A stretch of 64,000 nucleotides of DNA from Pseudoalteromonas sp. DL-6 (GCF_004328665.1 NZ_CP019771.1:558001-622000), one strand, 5' to 3'. Positions 1 to 8,927 are shown, numbered from the stretch's first letter. Notes: generated by a model not told the origin, from the sequence alone. Numbers and translations are program-made.

Positions 1-460
1 TTGAACCGGTTAGTAACGCAATCCATTTATATAGTTTACTTTGCCCTGTTTCGTCATCAGACACTAAATACTTAATTGCGCTTTTAGCACTCATTTTATT
101 CAAATCTTTGGCAATACCACTGAGTGCTTGTGCAGCCATAACGTAAAAAACGCCCAGCCAATCACTAGGTACACATAACATAGCTAAAGCAACAAGCTGT
201 ATGCCTAAGCCAATATTCATGGTTTTATTTAGGCCTAAATGCGCGCCAAGCCACCCCCCTACTAAGTTAGTGATCACCCCAAACACTTCATAAAACAAAA
301 ACAGCATAGCGATGGCAAGTGCATCATATCCTAGCTGATGGAAATACAGCACCACCAGCATTCGCAGCGCCCCATCGGTTAAAGTAAACGCCCAATAATT
401 ACCGGTAATAATTAAATATTGTTTTATCGCTTGAGGTAAATCACTAAGTTGAGCAAACAT
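1..460 (-). CDS. arsJ: ArsJ, organoarsenical efflux MFS permease (N-terminal part, cut by window edge)
   Basis: The first 153 codons of an MFS-type membrane protein are visible, reading leftward from ATG at 460; the rest lies outside the window. My translation begins MFAQLSDLPQAIKQY and continues with NYWAFTLTDGALRMLVVLYF, the characteristic start of the ArsJ family, followed by hydrophobic segments. In that family ArsJ exports 1-arseno-3-phosphoglycerate made by a partner GAPDH, giving arsenate resistance. The start lies 15 nt beyond the GAPDH stop, so the two are almost certainly co-transcribed behind arsR. The family call is from recall of the N-terminal motif plus context; substrate is inferred. 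Confidence 0.85.
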   Translation of the reverse strand, partial: MFAQLSDLPQAIKQYLIITGNYWAFTLTDGALRMLVVLYFHQLGYDALAIAMLFLFYEVFGVITNLVGGWLGAHLGLNKTMNIGLGIQLVALAMLCVPSDWLGVFYVMAAQALSGIAKDLNKMSAKSAIKYLVSDDETGQSKLYKWIALLTGS

Positions 461-475
461 GGTTAATACCTTGGG

Positions 476-1489
476 CTAATTAACTACATTACTTTTTGCT
501 ACTTTTAGCATAAGTTCGGCGGTACGGTTTGCATATCCCCACTCATTATCGTACCAAGCATATAATTTAAGCTGGGTATTATTAATCACCATGGTAGAAA
601 GCGCGTCGATAGTACAACTACGCGGATCGGTTTTATAATCAATAGACACAAGTGGCTTCTCTTCATAACCTAAAATCCCTTTTAATGTGCCCTCTGCAGC
701 CTGATAAAACCACTCATTTACTTCATCTTGCGTAACACCGTGCTCAAGCTCAAATACACAGTCGGTAATTGATGCATTAGTAAGTGGTACACGAACAGCA
801 TGGCCATTAAGTTTTCCTTTAAGCTCAGGGAAAATATGTGTAATAGCCGTAGCACTGCCTGTTGTGGTGGGAATTAAACTGGTACCACATGAGCGAGCTC
901 GACGTAAGTCTTTATGTGGGGCGTCAATAATAGTTTGGGTGTTAGTTATATCGTGAATAGTAGTCATAGAGCCGTGTTTAATACCCACTTTTTCTTGTAG
1001 TACTTTAACAATTGGCGCTAAACAGTTTGTTGTACATGATGCCGCTGTAACAATTTTATGCTCATCAGGATTATATAAATCATCATTTACGCCCATCACT
1101 ACATTTAAAATACCGTCTTCTTTCACCGGTGCAGTCACTACCACACGTTTTACACCTTGAGCTAGGTATTGATTTAATAATTCTGTGGTTTTCATCACAC
1201 CGCTGGCTTCAATGACTACATCGCAATCTGACCAATCAGTATCATCAATGTTTTTATTGTTAGTTACAGCAATGGTGTGTTTACCTACACTAAAGCTGTG
1301 CGCTGATGCTGTTACATTGTGTGCCAAACGCCCATGTACTGAATCAAATTCGAGTAAATGTGCATGCGTTTTAGCATCGCCAGCAACATCATTAATTTTA
1401 ATAAATTCAATTTCAGGCCAATCGAGTGCTGCACGCAATGTTAAGCGCCCCATACGGCCAAAACCATTAATCCCTACTTTAATTGTCAT
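476..1489 (-). CDS. Glyceraldehyde-3-phosphate dehydrogenase of the ars module
   Basis: This 337-residue protein is full-length type I GAPDH. The NAD-binding motif [10 protein letters not shown] is at residues 6-15, Asp34 in KINDVAG favours NAD, the catalytic Cys152 is in SCTTNC, and His179 is in TTIHD. It is sandwiched between arsR and arsJ on the same strand. In ArsJ-type systems the linked GAPDH uses arsenate instead of phosphate, forming the unstable 1-arseno-3-phosphoglycerate that ArsJ exports. The context therefore argues for a detoxification paralogue, not the main glycolytic enzyme. Sequence alone cannot prove arsenate preference. The arsR stop lies 22 nt upstream, consistent with one operon. 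Confidence 0.93.
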   Translation of the reverse strand: MTIKVGINGFGRMGRLTLRAALDWPEIEFIKINDVAGDAKTHAHLLEFDSVHGRLAHNVTASAHSFSVGKHTIAVTNNKNIDDTDWSDCDVVIEASGVMKTTELLNQYLAQGVKRVVVTAPVKEDGILNVVMGVNDDLYNPDEHKIVTAASCTTNCLAPIVKVLQEKVGIKHGSMTTIHDITNTQTIIDAPHKDLRRARSCGTSLIPTTTGSATAITHIFPELKGKLNGHAVRVPLTNASITDCVFELEHGVTQDEVNEWFYQAAEGTLKGILGYEEKPLVSIDYKTDPRSCTIDALSTMVINNTQLKLYAWYDNEWGYANRTAELMLKVAKSNVVN

Positions 1490-1511
1490 AATAAATACCT
1501 TTAAAAGTTAA

Positions 1512-1865
1512 TTAACAGCAGTTTGCTGCACGCTCAGGGCGGTTACCCATTGCATTGAGTCGATTTAAATCATCGTTATAAAATTCAATATTAGCGCTAC
1601 GGGTTTGTGCTAGTACATTTTCAGCCCACTCTGGTAGGGCTTTATTAATACTGTAATACACCCATTGATTTTGCTTACGATCGCTCAATAAGCCACATTG
1701 CCTAAGCTGGGCTAAGTGACGAGATACTTTAGGCTGGCTAAGCTCAAGGGCTGCCACAAGCTCGCATACACATAATTCTTGCTCATGGCTAATTAGCAGC
1801 ATGGCTTTTAAGCGCGTATCGTCAGCTAAGCATTTATAAAACTGTAGTGGGTTGAGTTGTTCCAT
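1512..1865 (-). CDS. arsR: ArsR-family arsenical-responsive repressor
   Basis: A 117-residue winged-helix repressor of the ArsR/SmtB family. I start it at ATG 1865, which has GAGGA a few bases upstream; an in-frame ATG at 1910 has no comparable ribosome site. The recognition region reads LSQPKVSRHLAQLR. The ELCVCEL motif (Cys32, Cys34) is the typical As(III)-binding pair at the start of the DNA-binding helix, and the protein ends in Cys-Cys (116-117), which could supply another thiolate. It heads the arsR-GAPDH-arsJ operon and probably represses it until arsenite binds. A pair of direct repeats at 1909-1937 is a plausible operator. Confidence 0.9.
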   Translation of the reverse strand: MEQLNPLQFYKCLADDTRLKAMLLISHEQELCVCELVAALELSQPKVSRHLAQLRQCGLLSDRKQNQWVYYSINKALPEWAENVLAQTRSANIEFYNDDLNRLNAMGNRPERAANCC

Positions 1866-1908
1866 AGCGTCCTCGTTTGGTTTATGCACATACAATAAAA
1901 CAAAAAGC

Positions 1909-1937
1909 AAATATATGGAATAGTGAATATATGAAAT
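1909..1937. promoter_or_regulatory. Candidate ArsR operator: two near-identical 13-bp direct repeats
   Basis: Two copies of a 13-bp word, AAATATATGGAAT (1909-1921) and GAATATATGAAAT (1925-1937), lie 3 bp apart, about 45 bp upstream of the arsR start. Position and AT-rich repeat character fit an autoregulatory ArsR site. Binding is inferred. Confidence 0.4.
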
Positions 1938-1994
1938 TTCGAATGTAACTGGATTTATCTATTTTCAATTCATTTATAAACATAGTAGCGAATA

Positions 1995-2028
1995 AAAAAC
2001 ACGCGATGATCACTCATGGCGTGTTTTT
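1995..2028 (-). terminator. Rho-independent terminator downstream of ohr
   Basis: A perfect 10-bp stem (1995-2004 with 2019-2028) with a 14-nt loop is flanked by A/T runs. Read on the minus strand it ends in a T-run just past the ohr stop. Confidence 0.7.
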
Positions 2029-2050
2029 ATAAACAATATAAAGAGGTAAA

Positions 2051-2479
2051 TTAAATAACTGAAAGTTCTACCTCAATATTACCGCGTGTTGCGTTTGAGT
2101 ATGGGCATACTTGATGTGCTTTATTTACAAGCTCTTGCGCCGCTGCTTTGTCCATATCACCTAGTGATACAGCAAGCTTTACAGCAATACCAAAACCGCC
2201 TTCAATAGCACCAATAGACACTTCAGAGTTAATGTAAGTATCGCTTGGTAAAGCAACTTTTTCGCTACCGGCTACAAATTTAAGTGCACCAATAAAACAG
2301 GCGGCATAACCTGCTGCAAATAATTGCTCTGGGTTAGTGCCTTGCCCATCATCACCACCTAACCCTTTAGGCGTTGATAAGTTAACATCTAAACGACCAT
2401 CATCCGATTTAGCTACCCCTTCACGTCCGCCTGTTGCCGTTGCTTTTGCTGTATAAGCTACATTTTGTAAAACATTCAT
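2051..2479 (-). CDS. ohr: Organic hydroperoxide resistance protein Ohr (OsmC family)
   Basis: At 142 residues this is the usual Ohr length. It is a cytosolic thiol peroxidase that reduces organic and lipid hydroperoxides, typically with lipoylated proteins as electron donors. The two catalytic cysteines are visible: Cys61 in AAGYAACFIGAL and Cys125 in HQVCPYSNATRGN. Arg19 and Glu51, which position the peroxidatic thiol in the family, are also present. It is divergent from a MarR-type regulator with an OhrR-like sensor cysteine, the standard arrangement for peroxide-inducible ohr. A strong hairpin terminator follows the gene. Confidence 0.95.
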   Translation of the reverse strand: MNVLQNVAYTAKATATGGREGVAKSDDGRLDVNLSTPKGLGGDDGQGTNPEQLFAAGYAACFIGALKFVAGSEKVALPSDTYINSEVSIGAIEGGFGIAVKLAVSLGDMDKAAAQELVNKAHQVCPYSNATRGNIEVELSVI

Positions 2480-2517
2480 AGTGAACTCCTAAGATTTAAA
2501 ATTTTCACATTACTTAC

Positions 2518-2529
2518 TTTGTGTGCAAA
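2518..2529. promoter_or_regulatory. OhrR operator candidate, ohr-proximal copy
   Basis: TTTG-TGTG-CAAA is an inverted repeat about 40 bp upstream of ohr, inside a longer word (tactttgtgtgcaaaa) repeated at 2560-2575. OhrR/MarR proteins bind such short dyads between ohr and ohrR. Confidence 0.6.
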
Positions 2530-2562
2530 ATAATAGAACAACTAAATTCTGATTGCAAATAC

Positions 2563-2594
2563 TTTGTATGCAAACTAAAATACTCTGTATTGAA
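2563..2594. promoter_or_regulatory. OhrR operator candidates, ohrR-proximal pair
   Basis: TTTG-TATG-CAAA (2563-2574) repeats the dyad of the ohr-proximal site exactly 45 bp away. A degenerate third copy (tactctgtattgaaa) begins 21 bp later at 2581, two helical turns on. The spacing suggests cooperative binding on one DNA face and puts the sites right against the ohrR ribosome site. Confidence 0.5.
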
Positions 2595-2609
2595 ATGAAG
2601 GATAAAACG

Positions 2610-3098
2610 ATGTCGTTTGAACAGTTAAAATTAAAAAATCAGCTATGCCATCGTTTATACATGGCGTCCAACAGCATAGCCCGTGCCTATCGAGAACCTC
2701 TAGCTGAGCTTAACCTTACCTATCCTCAGTATGTTGTTATGATGGCGCTGTGGGAACAAGATGAAGTAACCATCGCTGAGCTAATAGATAAAACCGCAAT
2801 TGATGGTGGCGCGCTTACTCAAATATTAAAAAAGATGACCAGCAAGTCACTACTTAACGTTATAAAGGACGAACACGATAAGCGTAAGCGTTTGGTGCAA
2901 TTGACTCACACGGGTCAATCTTTAAAACTTAAAGCTGCTGATATTCCAAAAACAATTTTCTGTAAATTTGACAGTATCGACACTAACCAAGCACAGCAAT
3001 TAATGCAGTTACTCGATTTAATCGTTAGCGACTTAAGCACCCAGACTGAAGATGAAAGTGTCGATGCTAAAGACAGTCCCAAGTTAGTGCAAACCTAG
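2610..3098 (+). CDS. ohrR: OhrR-type MarR-family peroxide-sensing repressor
   Basis: A 162-residue MarR winged-helix regulator when started at ATG 2610, which has AAGGA 7 nt upstream; earlier in-frame ATGs overlap the operator repeats. Cys13 in LKNQLCHRLYMAS matches the conserved peroxide-sensing cysteine of OhrR. The recognition region (IDGGALTQILKKM) and the wing with DKRKRLVQLT are typical. A second cysteine in the C-terminal half (IFCKFDS) might allow a disulfide-based two-Cys mechanism, which I infer only from its presence. It is divergently paired with ohr and is probably autoregulated through the dyads between them. Confidence 0.92.
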   Translation: MSFEQLKLKNQLCHRLYMASNSIARAYREPLAELNLTYPQYVVMMALWEQDEVTIAELIDKTAIDGGALTQILKKMTSKSLLNVIKDEHDKRKRLVQLTHTGQSLKLKAADIPKTIFCKFDSIDTNQAQQLMQLLDLIVSDLSTQTEDESVDAKDSPKLVQT

Positions 3099-3248
3099 CG
3101 TAAATTTATCCAATGTGGTGCTTAAGCTTTTTTATAGTTTAGTTATAAAAAATTAACTTATTGATTTATATTCATAAAATATTCAAATAACAATTGGCAT
3201 ACTTCTTCCTACTCCCTTATTGACGTTAGCAACACCAAGGAACAAGCT

Positions 3249-3368
3249 ATGTTTAATTTTTATAATACTTTGTATTTTTTGTGGCGTTTGGATATTAGCG
3301 TTTGGCAAGTAAACGAACCAACAAATACGCATACCACCAGCGAAAAAGAGCGAATGTACTCTCGTTGA
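3249..3368 (+). CDS. Possible 39-residue small protein
   Basis: The 349-bp gap between ohrR and astB contains an open frame from ATG 3249 to TGA 3366-3368. AAGGAA lies 8-9 nt before the start, a good ribosome site for this genome. The predicted peptide begins MFNFYNTLYFLWRLDISVW, aromatic and hydrophobic, then turns polar and ends EKERMYSR. I recognise no family. It could be a chance frame, and the opposite strand is also open here (3183-3392) without a good start context. The ribosome site is the only positive evidence. Confidence 0.35.
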   Translation: MFNFYNTLYFLWRLDISVWQVNEPTNTHTTSEKERMYSR

Positions 3369-3447
3369 ACTATTTTTGAACAGACTTTGCAAGCTGAGTC
3401 ATAGCGTTGTATTGTAAAAGACTATTTAACCGGATAGTGGAACGTGT

Positions 3448-4794
3448 ATGCATGCTTTAGAAGTTAATTTTGACGGCTTAGTCGGCCCTACTCACAACTA
3501 CGCAGGTTTGTCGTATGGCAATGTTGCCTCGTTAAATAACGCGGCGAGCTTTTCAAATCCGCAAGAAGCTGTGTTGCAGGGCTTGGCTAAAATGAAAGCC
3601 ATGCACGATAAAGGCTTAACCCAAGGGGTATTTGCGCCTCATGCTCGTCCAGATTTAAATGTATTGCGGCGTTTAGGGTTTACTGGCAACGATGCACAAG
3701 TCATTAATAAAGCCTTTAAAGCCGATCCTATTTTATTGCGCGCCTGTTACTCTGCCTCTGCCATGTGGACCGCTAATGCAGCCACCGTATCGCCTTCACC
3801 TGATACTAACGACGGCAAGGTACACTTTACTGCGGCTAATCTAAACAATAAATTTCATCGCTCTTTAGAGCCAAACACCACTACACGTTTGCTCAAAGCG
3901 ATGTTTAATAACGAACAATATTTTGCACACCATTCACATTTGCCTGAGCAAGGTTTTTTTGGTGATGAAGGCGCAGCAAACCATACTCGCCTGTGCGACA
4001 GCCATGGTGAAACCGGCTTAGAATTATTTGTATTTGGTGCAAGTGCTTTTAACAGTCAGCTTGTTAAACCCATTAAGTTCCCTGCAAGGCAAACTTTGGA
4101 AGCGTCTGAAGCCATTTGTCGATTGCACAATATAAAAGATACCAGCCAAATACTATTACAACAAAACCCTGATGTGATTGACCAAGGGGTATTCCATAAT
4201 GATGTAATCGCGGTGGGTAACGCCAATGTTTTATTATGCCATCAGCAGGCGTTTTTAAATCAAACGCAAGCATTAGACGATATCCGCGAAGCCTATGTAG
4301 GTAACAAACAGCTTTATATTATTGAAGTGCCAACCAGCAAAGTGAGTATTCAAGATGCTGTCAGTAGTTATTTATTTAATAGCCAACTGGTTAGCCTTAG
4401 TGACGATGCAATGTTGCTCGTTGCCCCACAAGAATGCCAGCGTAATCCTGCTGTAAAAGCGTATATTGAAGAGCTAATTATTGCCGATAACCCCATAAAT
4501 CAAGTGCAATTTTTTGATTTGCGCCAAAGTATGCAAAATGGCGGCGGACCTGCTTGTTTGCGTTTACGTGTGGCGCTTAATAGCCAAGAATTAGCAGCGG
4601 TAAATCCAGAGATTATTTTAAATGAGCAAAAGTACACCCAATTATGTGATTGGGCTACGCGCCATTACCGCGATAAGCTTGGTGCCAACGACTTTGCAGA
4701 CCCTGCTTTACTTACCGAAAGCTACCAAGCCCTTGATGAGTTATCACAATTACTGAGCTTGGGGTCAGTTTATCCCTTCCAATTAGAAGCCTAA
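3448..4794 (+). CDS. astB: N-succinylarginine dihydrolase AstB
   Basis: A 448-residue protein, essentially the same length as E. coli AstB (447). It hydrolyses N2-succinylarginine to succinylornithine, CO2 and two NH3 in the arginine succinyltransferase pathway. The pentein-fold catalytic residues can be placed: Glu174 in FGDEGAAN, His250 in [10 protein letters not shown] and Cys370 in [12 protein letters not shown]. The N-terminal [20 protein letters not shown] is diagnostic. It stands alone: neither neighbour is astA, C, D or E, so the rest of the pathway must be encoded elsewhere if it is complete. Confidence 0.96.
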   Translation: MHALEVNFDGLVGPTHNYAGLSYGNVASLNNAASFSNPQEAVLQGLAKMKAMHDKGLTQGVFAPHARPDLNVLRRLGFTGNDAQVINKAFKADPILLRACYSASAMWTANAATVSPSPDTNDGKVHFTAANLNNKFHRSLEPNTTTRLLKAMFNNEQYFAHHSHLPEQGFFGDEGAANHTRLCDSHGETGLELFVFGASAFNSQLVKPIKFPARQTLEASEAICRLHNIKDTSQILLQQNPDVIDQGVFHNDVIAVGNANVLLCHQQAFLNQTQALDDIREAYVGNKQLYIIEVPTSKVSIQDAVSSYLFNSQLVSLSDDAMLLVAPQECQRNPAVKAYIEELIIADNPINQVQFFDLRQSMQNGGGPACLRLRVALNSQELAAVNPEIILNEQKYTQLCDWATRHYRDKLGANDFADPALLTESYQALDELSQLLSLGSVYPFQLEA

Positions 4795-4923
4795 GCTTTA
4801 TTTTTATAGGGGGAAGATACACAGTATTTAAATCTTCTTCCTGTAATTAATAACTTTAATTCAATTTAGGTTAAGTTTTTGTATCTATACTGAGTGATAC
4901 TTTAAAGTATTTGGAAACCTAAC

Positions 4924-5922
4924 ATGAACTTAAAATCAACATTACTTAGTAGCGCCGTCTTATTAGCATTAACGGCTTGTGGCTCGTCAAACGATGACTC
5001 TCCTATCACGCCTACCGATCCGCAAAAATCAACGTTTAGTTTAGGGGTTTCAGATGCACCAGTCACTGGTCTAAAAGCGGTTAATGTGGTTTTTGACTCT
5101 ATTACCTTGCGTTCACAAGGTGGCGAAGATTTTAGCTTCGAAACCCGTGAAGCCAGCGATTCAACCAAAGCTGAAATGGTTAACTTATTGGATTACACTG
5201 GCGATGATATTTTTTCCTTACTAGAAGGCGAAGACGTACCTGCAGGTGAATACTCGTGGATACGTGCTGATGTAATCAATGGTGATATAAACAACCTAAC
5301 CGAAACCTCGCATGTTGTTTATGAAGATGACAGCACTGCACCGTTAATCGTAAAACGAAAAGGCAATGACGGGATCGGTGAAATTCAACTTGATGGTTTT
5401 ACTCTGAATCAAACGGACAACACTTTTGTACTTGAGTTTGATCTTAAAAAATCGTTAGTTGCGCCACAAAGCGGTAACGAAATAGTATTAAAACCACGTG
5501 GAGTTCGTCTTGAAAACCTTGCTGAGTCACAAGATATTGAAGGTACAGTAAGCGAATCACTTTATGCAAATTGTGAAACCGATAACATTGAGGTTGCCGC
5601 TGAAGATGGTTCATTTGGCCATGCTGTTTACTTGTATAACAGTGATGTAGAGCAACCACTTGATAATTACGAAGTCACTGAGGGTGAAACCCCTGTAGAC
5701 GCACCATTGGCTACTGCAAATGTTGTACTAAACAATGAAACTAGCCAATATGAATTTGAATTAGCATTTATTACGCCTGGCGATTACCAGCTAGGTTATA
5801 CCTGTAACGCACATATTGATGATGCTGAACTTCAGGATGAAGAATTTACTCTTTATCAGGTTCAACCAGTAACGGTTGTAACCGGTGAAGATACTGAAGT
5901 GACATTTGACATTGCCCAATAA
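4924..5922 (+). CDS. DUF4382-type lipoprotein
   Basis: A 332-residue exported protein with a lipoprotein signal: hydrophobic stretch then LTAC with the lipidated Cys at about residue 19, followed by an acidic Ser/Asp linker. Residues about 38-190 carry the DUF4382 pattern (GVSDAPVTGLKAVNVVFDSI..., then GEYSWIRADV). The C-terminal 130 residues form a second acidic, beta-rich segment I do not recognise. The function of DUF4382 proteins is not established; many are outer-membrane lipoproteins in marine bacteria. It has its own strong terminator and no obvious operon partner. Confidence 0.75.
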   Translation: MNLKSTLLSSAVLLALTACGSSNDDSPITPTDPQKSTFSLGVSDAPVTGLKAVNVVFDSITLRSQGGEDFSFETREASDSTKAEMVNLLDYTGDDIFSLLEGEDVPAGEYSWIRADVINGDINNLTETSHVVYEDDSTAPLIVKRKGNDGIGEIQLDGFTLNQTDNTFVLEFDLKKSLVAPQSGNEIVLKPRGVRLENLAESQDIEGTVSESLYANCETDNIEVAAEDGSFGHAVYLYNSDVEQPLDNYEVTEGETPVDAPLATANVVLNNETSQYEFELAFITPGDYQLGYTCNAHIDDAELQDEEFTLYQVQPVTVVTGEDTEVTFDIAQ

Positions 5923-5944
5923 GCAATCAACTATTATAAATTTT

Positions 5945-5966
5945 AGCCCGCACTTGCGGGCTTTTT
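5945..5966 (+). terminator. Rho-independent terminator after the DUF4382 lipoprotein gene
   Basis: AGCCCGC (5945-5951), a 4-nt loop and GCGGGCT (5956-5962) run into five Ts, 20 bp past the stop codon and just before the ribosome site of the next gene. Confidence 0.88.
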
Positions 5967-5979
5967 GTTTGGAGGAACT

Positions 5980-6657
5980 ATGACACATAAAGTAATTTTA
6001 ATTACCGGTGCCTCTAGTGGTATTGGCGAGGCGACCGCTAAAACATTAGTTAAAAATGGTCACAAAGTAATATTAACTGCGCGCAGTGAAGATAAACTCA
6101 ATAAACTAGTTGACGAATTAGGCCATGAAAATGCATTTAGCGTTTCAGCCGATGCCACTCAGTTTAGCGAGCTTGAGAGTGTAGTAAGTAAAGGCATTGA
6201 AAAATTTGGCCGATTAGACGTTGCATTCGCTAACGCGGGCATGGGCGTATCATCACCTGGCACCGAAAATGGCGACCCCGATGAGTGGTCAGCCATGGTT
6301 GACCTTAACATCAAAGCATTGTTGTGGACCGCAAAACTCACTTTGCCTCACTTACGTGAAAACCAAGGGCATTTTATTTTAACCAGCTCAGCAGCAGGGC
6401 GAAGACCCATTGATGGCTCTATTTATGGTGCCACTAAATGGTTTGCCCATGGCTTTGGTCAAAACCTTGCAGAGGAAATGAAACCTTGGCATGGCCGTTG
6501 TACAACCATAGCCCCAGGCATGGTGAATACACCATTTTTTGATGAAGCAAAACCAGATAAGCTCGACCCTCAAGACGTGGCCGATGCGGTATTATTTGCC
6601 ATTGAAGCTAATCAGCGTAATAGCGTGCGCGAAATCTATTTAATGCCCACCAACTAA
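5980..6657 (+). CDS. Short-chain dehydrogenase/reductase (SDR), substrate unknown
   Basis: A 225-residue classical SDR when started at ATG 5980, which has GGAGG 5 nt upstream. The Rossmann motif TGASSGIG is near residues 9-16, TARSEDKL suggests NADP(H) through the Arg after beta-2, NAG follows beta-4, and the catalytic set is Ser in LTSSAAG plus YGATK. YdfG-like enzymes of this size reduce beta-hydroxy acids or aldehydes, but the substrate cannot be read from sequence. It is flanked by terminators on both sides, so it is probably a single-gene transcript. Confidence 0.9.
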   Translation: MTHKVILITGASSGIGEATAKTLVKNGHKVILTARSEDKLNKLVDELGHENAFSVSADATQFSELESVVSKGIEKFGRLDVAFANAGMGVSSPGTENGDPDEWSAMVDLNIKALLWTAKLTLPHLRENQGHFILTSSAAGRRPIDGSIYGATKWFAHGFGQNLAEEMKPWHGRCTTIAPGMVNTPFFDEAKPDKLDPQDVADAVLFAIEANQRNSVREIYLMPTN

Positions 6658-6670
6658 TAATAAAATATAA

Positions 6671-6697
6671 AGGCCAATATTTATTGGCCTTTGCTTT
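6671..6697 (+). terminator. Probable terminator after the SDR gene
   Basis: AGGCCAAT (6671-6678) pairs with ATTGGCCT (6683-6690) around a 4-nt loop, followed by ttgcttt. The T-run is interrupted, so strength is uncertain. Confidence 0.65.
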
Positions 6698-6839
6698 AAA
6701 AGTGCTTACCTGTGCTTTATTCAAATCATTATCTATTCAATCAATAAAAAATCACTTATTGAATCGCCACTTACCATGCTAAATCATAACTTTATGTCTA
6801 CTATATAAATAAAGTAATTCAATAACTGGAACCCATTTA

Positions 6840-8927
6840 ATGGCTCCCAATAAAACTAATAATATGCCGACTCATCAATATGTTACTAATGACCCGTTGC
6901 ACCAGCTTTTTGATGCTGTCGATTCTATTTCAGTACAAGGTTACGATGAGCAACGACGTGTTATTTATTGGAACAAAGGCAGTGAATTGCTTTATGGGTA
7001 TTCACAGCAAGAAGCCATTGGTAAAAAACTCGAAGATTTAATTATACCCGCACCAATGCGAGAGCCCGTTGTTGAGGCGCATAGTAATTGGATTAAGCAT
7101 AATATTGAAATTCCCGCCTCAGAACTCACTCTTAAACATAAAGCGGGTAATGATGTAGCTGTATTTTCAAGCCATGTTATGTTTACCAATCAATACGAAA
7201 CAAAACAAATGTATTGTATTGATGTTGACCTGTCTGAGGTGCATAAAGCGCAAGCTGAAGCCACATTTAATGCCAGTATGTTGAAGACTATCTTTGAAGC
7301 CATTCCTGACCTATTTTTTGTACTAGAGCAAGATGGCACCATTGCTGACTATCACGCAAACAATAACAACGATCTATATGTCTCACCTGAGCAGTTCATT
7401 GGTAAGAAAATGATTGATGTACTACCTGAAAAAGTAGCTCATAAGTTTCAACTTCATATTGAAAAAGCAACAACGCAAGGAAAGATGGTCAGCTTTGAAT
7501 ACGAATTAAACATGCCTGAGGGCATAAATTATTATGAGGCGAGGGTACGTTTATTAGCTAAGAAAAGCCAAATGATGGTGATAATTCGTGATATTAGTGA
7601 GCCACACCGCTCCGCTGAACTAATTCGCCGTCAGGCACATTTTGATAGCTTAACGGCTCTACCTAATCGCTTTTTATCGCTTGATCGATTATCGCAGATA
7701 TTAATGGAAGTACAAAAAAATCATGTAAAAGCCGCTGTATTCTTTTTAGACCTTGATGATTTTAAAAAGGTAAATGACTCTTTAGGCCACGAAGTCGGCG
7801 ACAAATTGTTAATTGAAGCTGCACATAGATTACAACAAGCACTGAAAAAAAATGACACGGTTGGGCGTTTGGGTGGGGATGAATTTATTGTTTTAATATC
7901 CAGTTTAGATGATGAAAGCGATGCCTTAGTAATTGCTGATCGGTTACTTAAAGCATTTAGAAAGCCCTTTAAACTCGAAGGCAGAGACTTAATACTCACA
8001 TTAAGTATTGGTATTGCAATTTCCCCTAAAGATGGCACCTCTGCGTCGGTATTATTACGAAATGCGGATACGGCTATGTATCAAGCTAAAGCTTTGGGTC
8101 GCAATACCTCTTCTTTTTTCACCCCGCAAATGAACGTTGCAATGCGCCGCCGTTTTGAAATAGAAGAGCAAATGCATGGTGCACTGGAGCGAAACGAATT
8201 TGAGCTTTATTACCAGCCTCAAGTAGATGTAAAAACAAACACCATCATTGGCGCTGAAGCTTTGCTACGTTGGCATAATATTGTGTTAGGGGAAATTACC
8301 CCTGATGAATTTATTCCTATTGCTGAACAAACTGGCTTAATTGCACCCATTGGTGTGTTTGTTATTAATCAAGCTTTACGTTTCTTAAATGAATGGCAAA
8401 CTGTCAACAACCAGCAATACACCATGGCTGTTAACTTATCGCCGCGTCAGTTTAGAGATCCAGAGCTGGTGAATATAATTATTCATGCTCTTAATGAAAA
8501 CACCATTAGTAACGAATGTTTAGAATTAGAAATCACCGAAGGGGTATTAATGGATGGACAAACTTCAATTCGTGAGGCCTTATTGCAAATTGATGAACTG
8601 GGCATAAAACTGTCAATGGACGACTTTGGCACCGGCTATTCATCATTAAGTTACTTACGAGAGTACCCCTTTGATGTGCTAAAAATTGACCGCAGCTTTA
8701 TTAGTGGCATAACAGATAACAAGGCCGACTGTAATTTAGTAAAAGCGGCCATAGCTATGTCACACAGCCTAGAAATAAAAGTAGTTGCAGAGGGGGTAGA
8801 AACCAAAGAGCAGCTAGATTTACTTAACGAACTAAACTGCGATATTGCTCAGGGATTTTATTTAAGTAAGCCTTTACCTGGCACCAAGTTACTTACTTTT
8901 TCATTGCGTTACTCAAAAGCGACTTAA
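6840..8927 (+). CDS. PAS-PAS-GGDEF-EAL cyclic-di-GMP turnover protein
   Basis: A 695-residue soluble sensor-enzyme without evident membrane segments. PAS1 (about 15-130, with RRVIYWNKGSELLYGYS), PAS2 (about 145-255), GGDEF (about 265-430) and EAL (about 440-690) follow in order. The cyclase signature is intact (GRLGGDEFIVL), but the usual RxxD product-inhibition site upstream is KKND, so canonical feedback inhibition is doubtful. The phosphodiesterase motifs are also present: EALLRWH, NLSPRQF, EITEG, DDFGTGYSS, KIDRSF and EGVET. It could therefore make and break c-di-GMP. A shared hairpin separates it from the convergent double-receiver gene. Confidence 0.93.
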   Translation: MAPNKTNNMPTHQYVTNDPLHQLFDAVDSISVQGYDEQRRVIYWNKGSELLYGYSQQEAIGKKLEDLIIPAPMREPVVEAHSNWIKHNIEIPASELTLKHKAGNDVAVFSSHVMFTNQYETKQMYCIDVDLSEVHKAQAEATFNASMLKTIFEAIPDLFFVLEQDGTIADYHANNNNDLYVSPEQFIGKKMIDVLPEKVAHKFQLHIEKATTQGKMVSFEYELNMPEGINYYEARVRLLAKKSQMMVIIRDISEPHRSAELIRRQAHFDSLTALPNRFLSLDRLSQILMEVQKNHVKAAVFFLDLDDFKKVNDSLGHEVGDKLLIEAAHRLQQALKKNDTVGRLGGDEFIVLISSLDDESDALVIADRLLKAFRKPFKLEGRDLILTLSIGIAISPKDGTSASVLLRNADTAMYQAKALGRNTSSFFTPQMNVAMRRRFEIEEQMHGALERNEFELYYQPQVDVKTNTIIGAEALLRWHNIVLGEITPDEFIPIAEQTGLIAPIGVFVINQALRFLNEWQTVNNQQYTMAVNLSPRQFRDPELVNIIIHALNENTISNECLELEITEGVLMDGQTSIREALLQIDELGIKLSMDDFGTGYSSLSYLREYPFDVLKIDRSFISGITDNKADCNLVKAAIAMSHSLEIKVVAEGVETKEQLDLLNELNCDIAQGFYLSKPLPGTKLLTFSLRYSKAT

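Noticed and set aside
3183..3392. Open frame of 69 codons on the minus strand between ohrR and astB
   Set aside because: No ribosome site, no recognisable motif, and it overlaps a better-supported short frame on the plus strand.
5444..5659. Minus-strand frame inside the DUF4382 lipoprotein gene
   Set aside because: No start context or motif. The plus-strand gene with lipobox and terminator accounts for the region.
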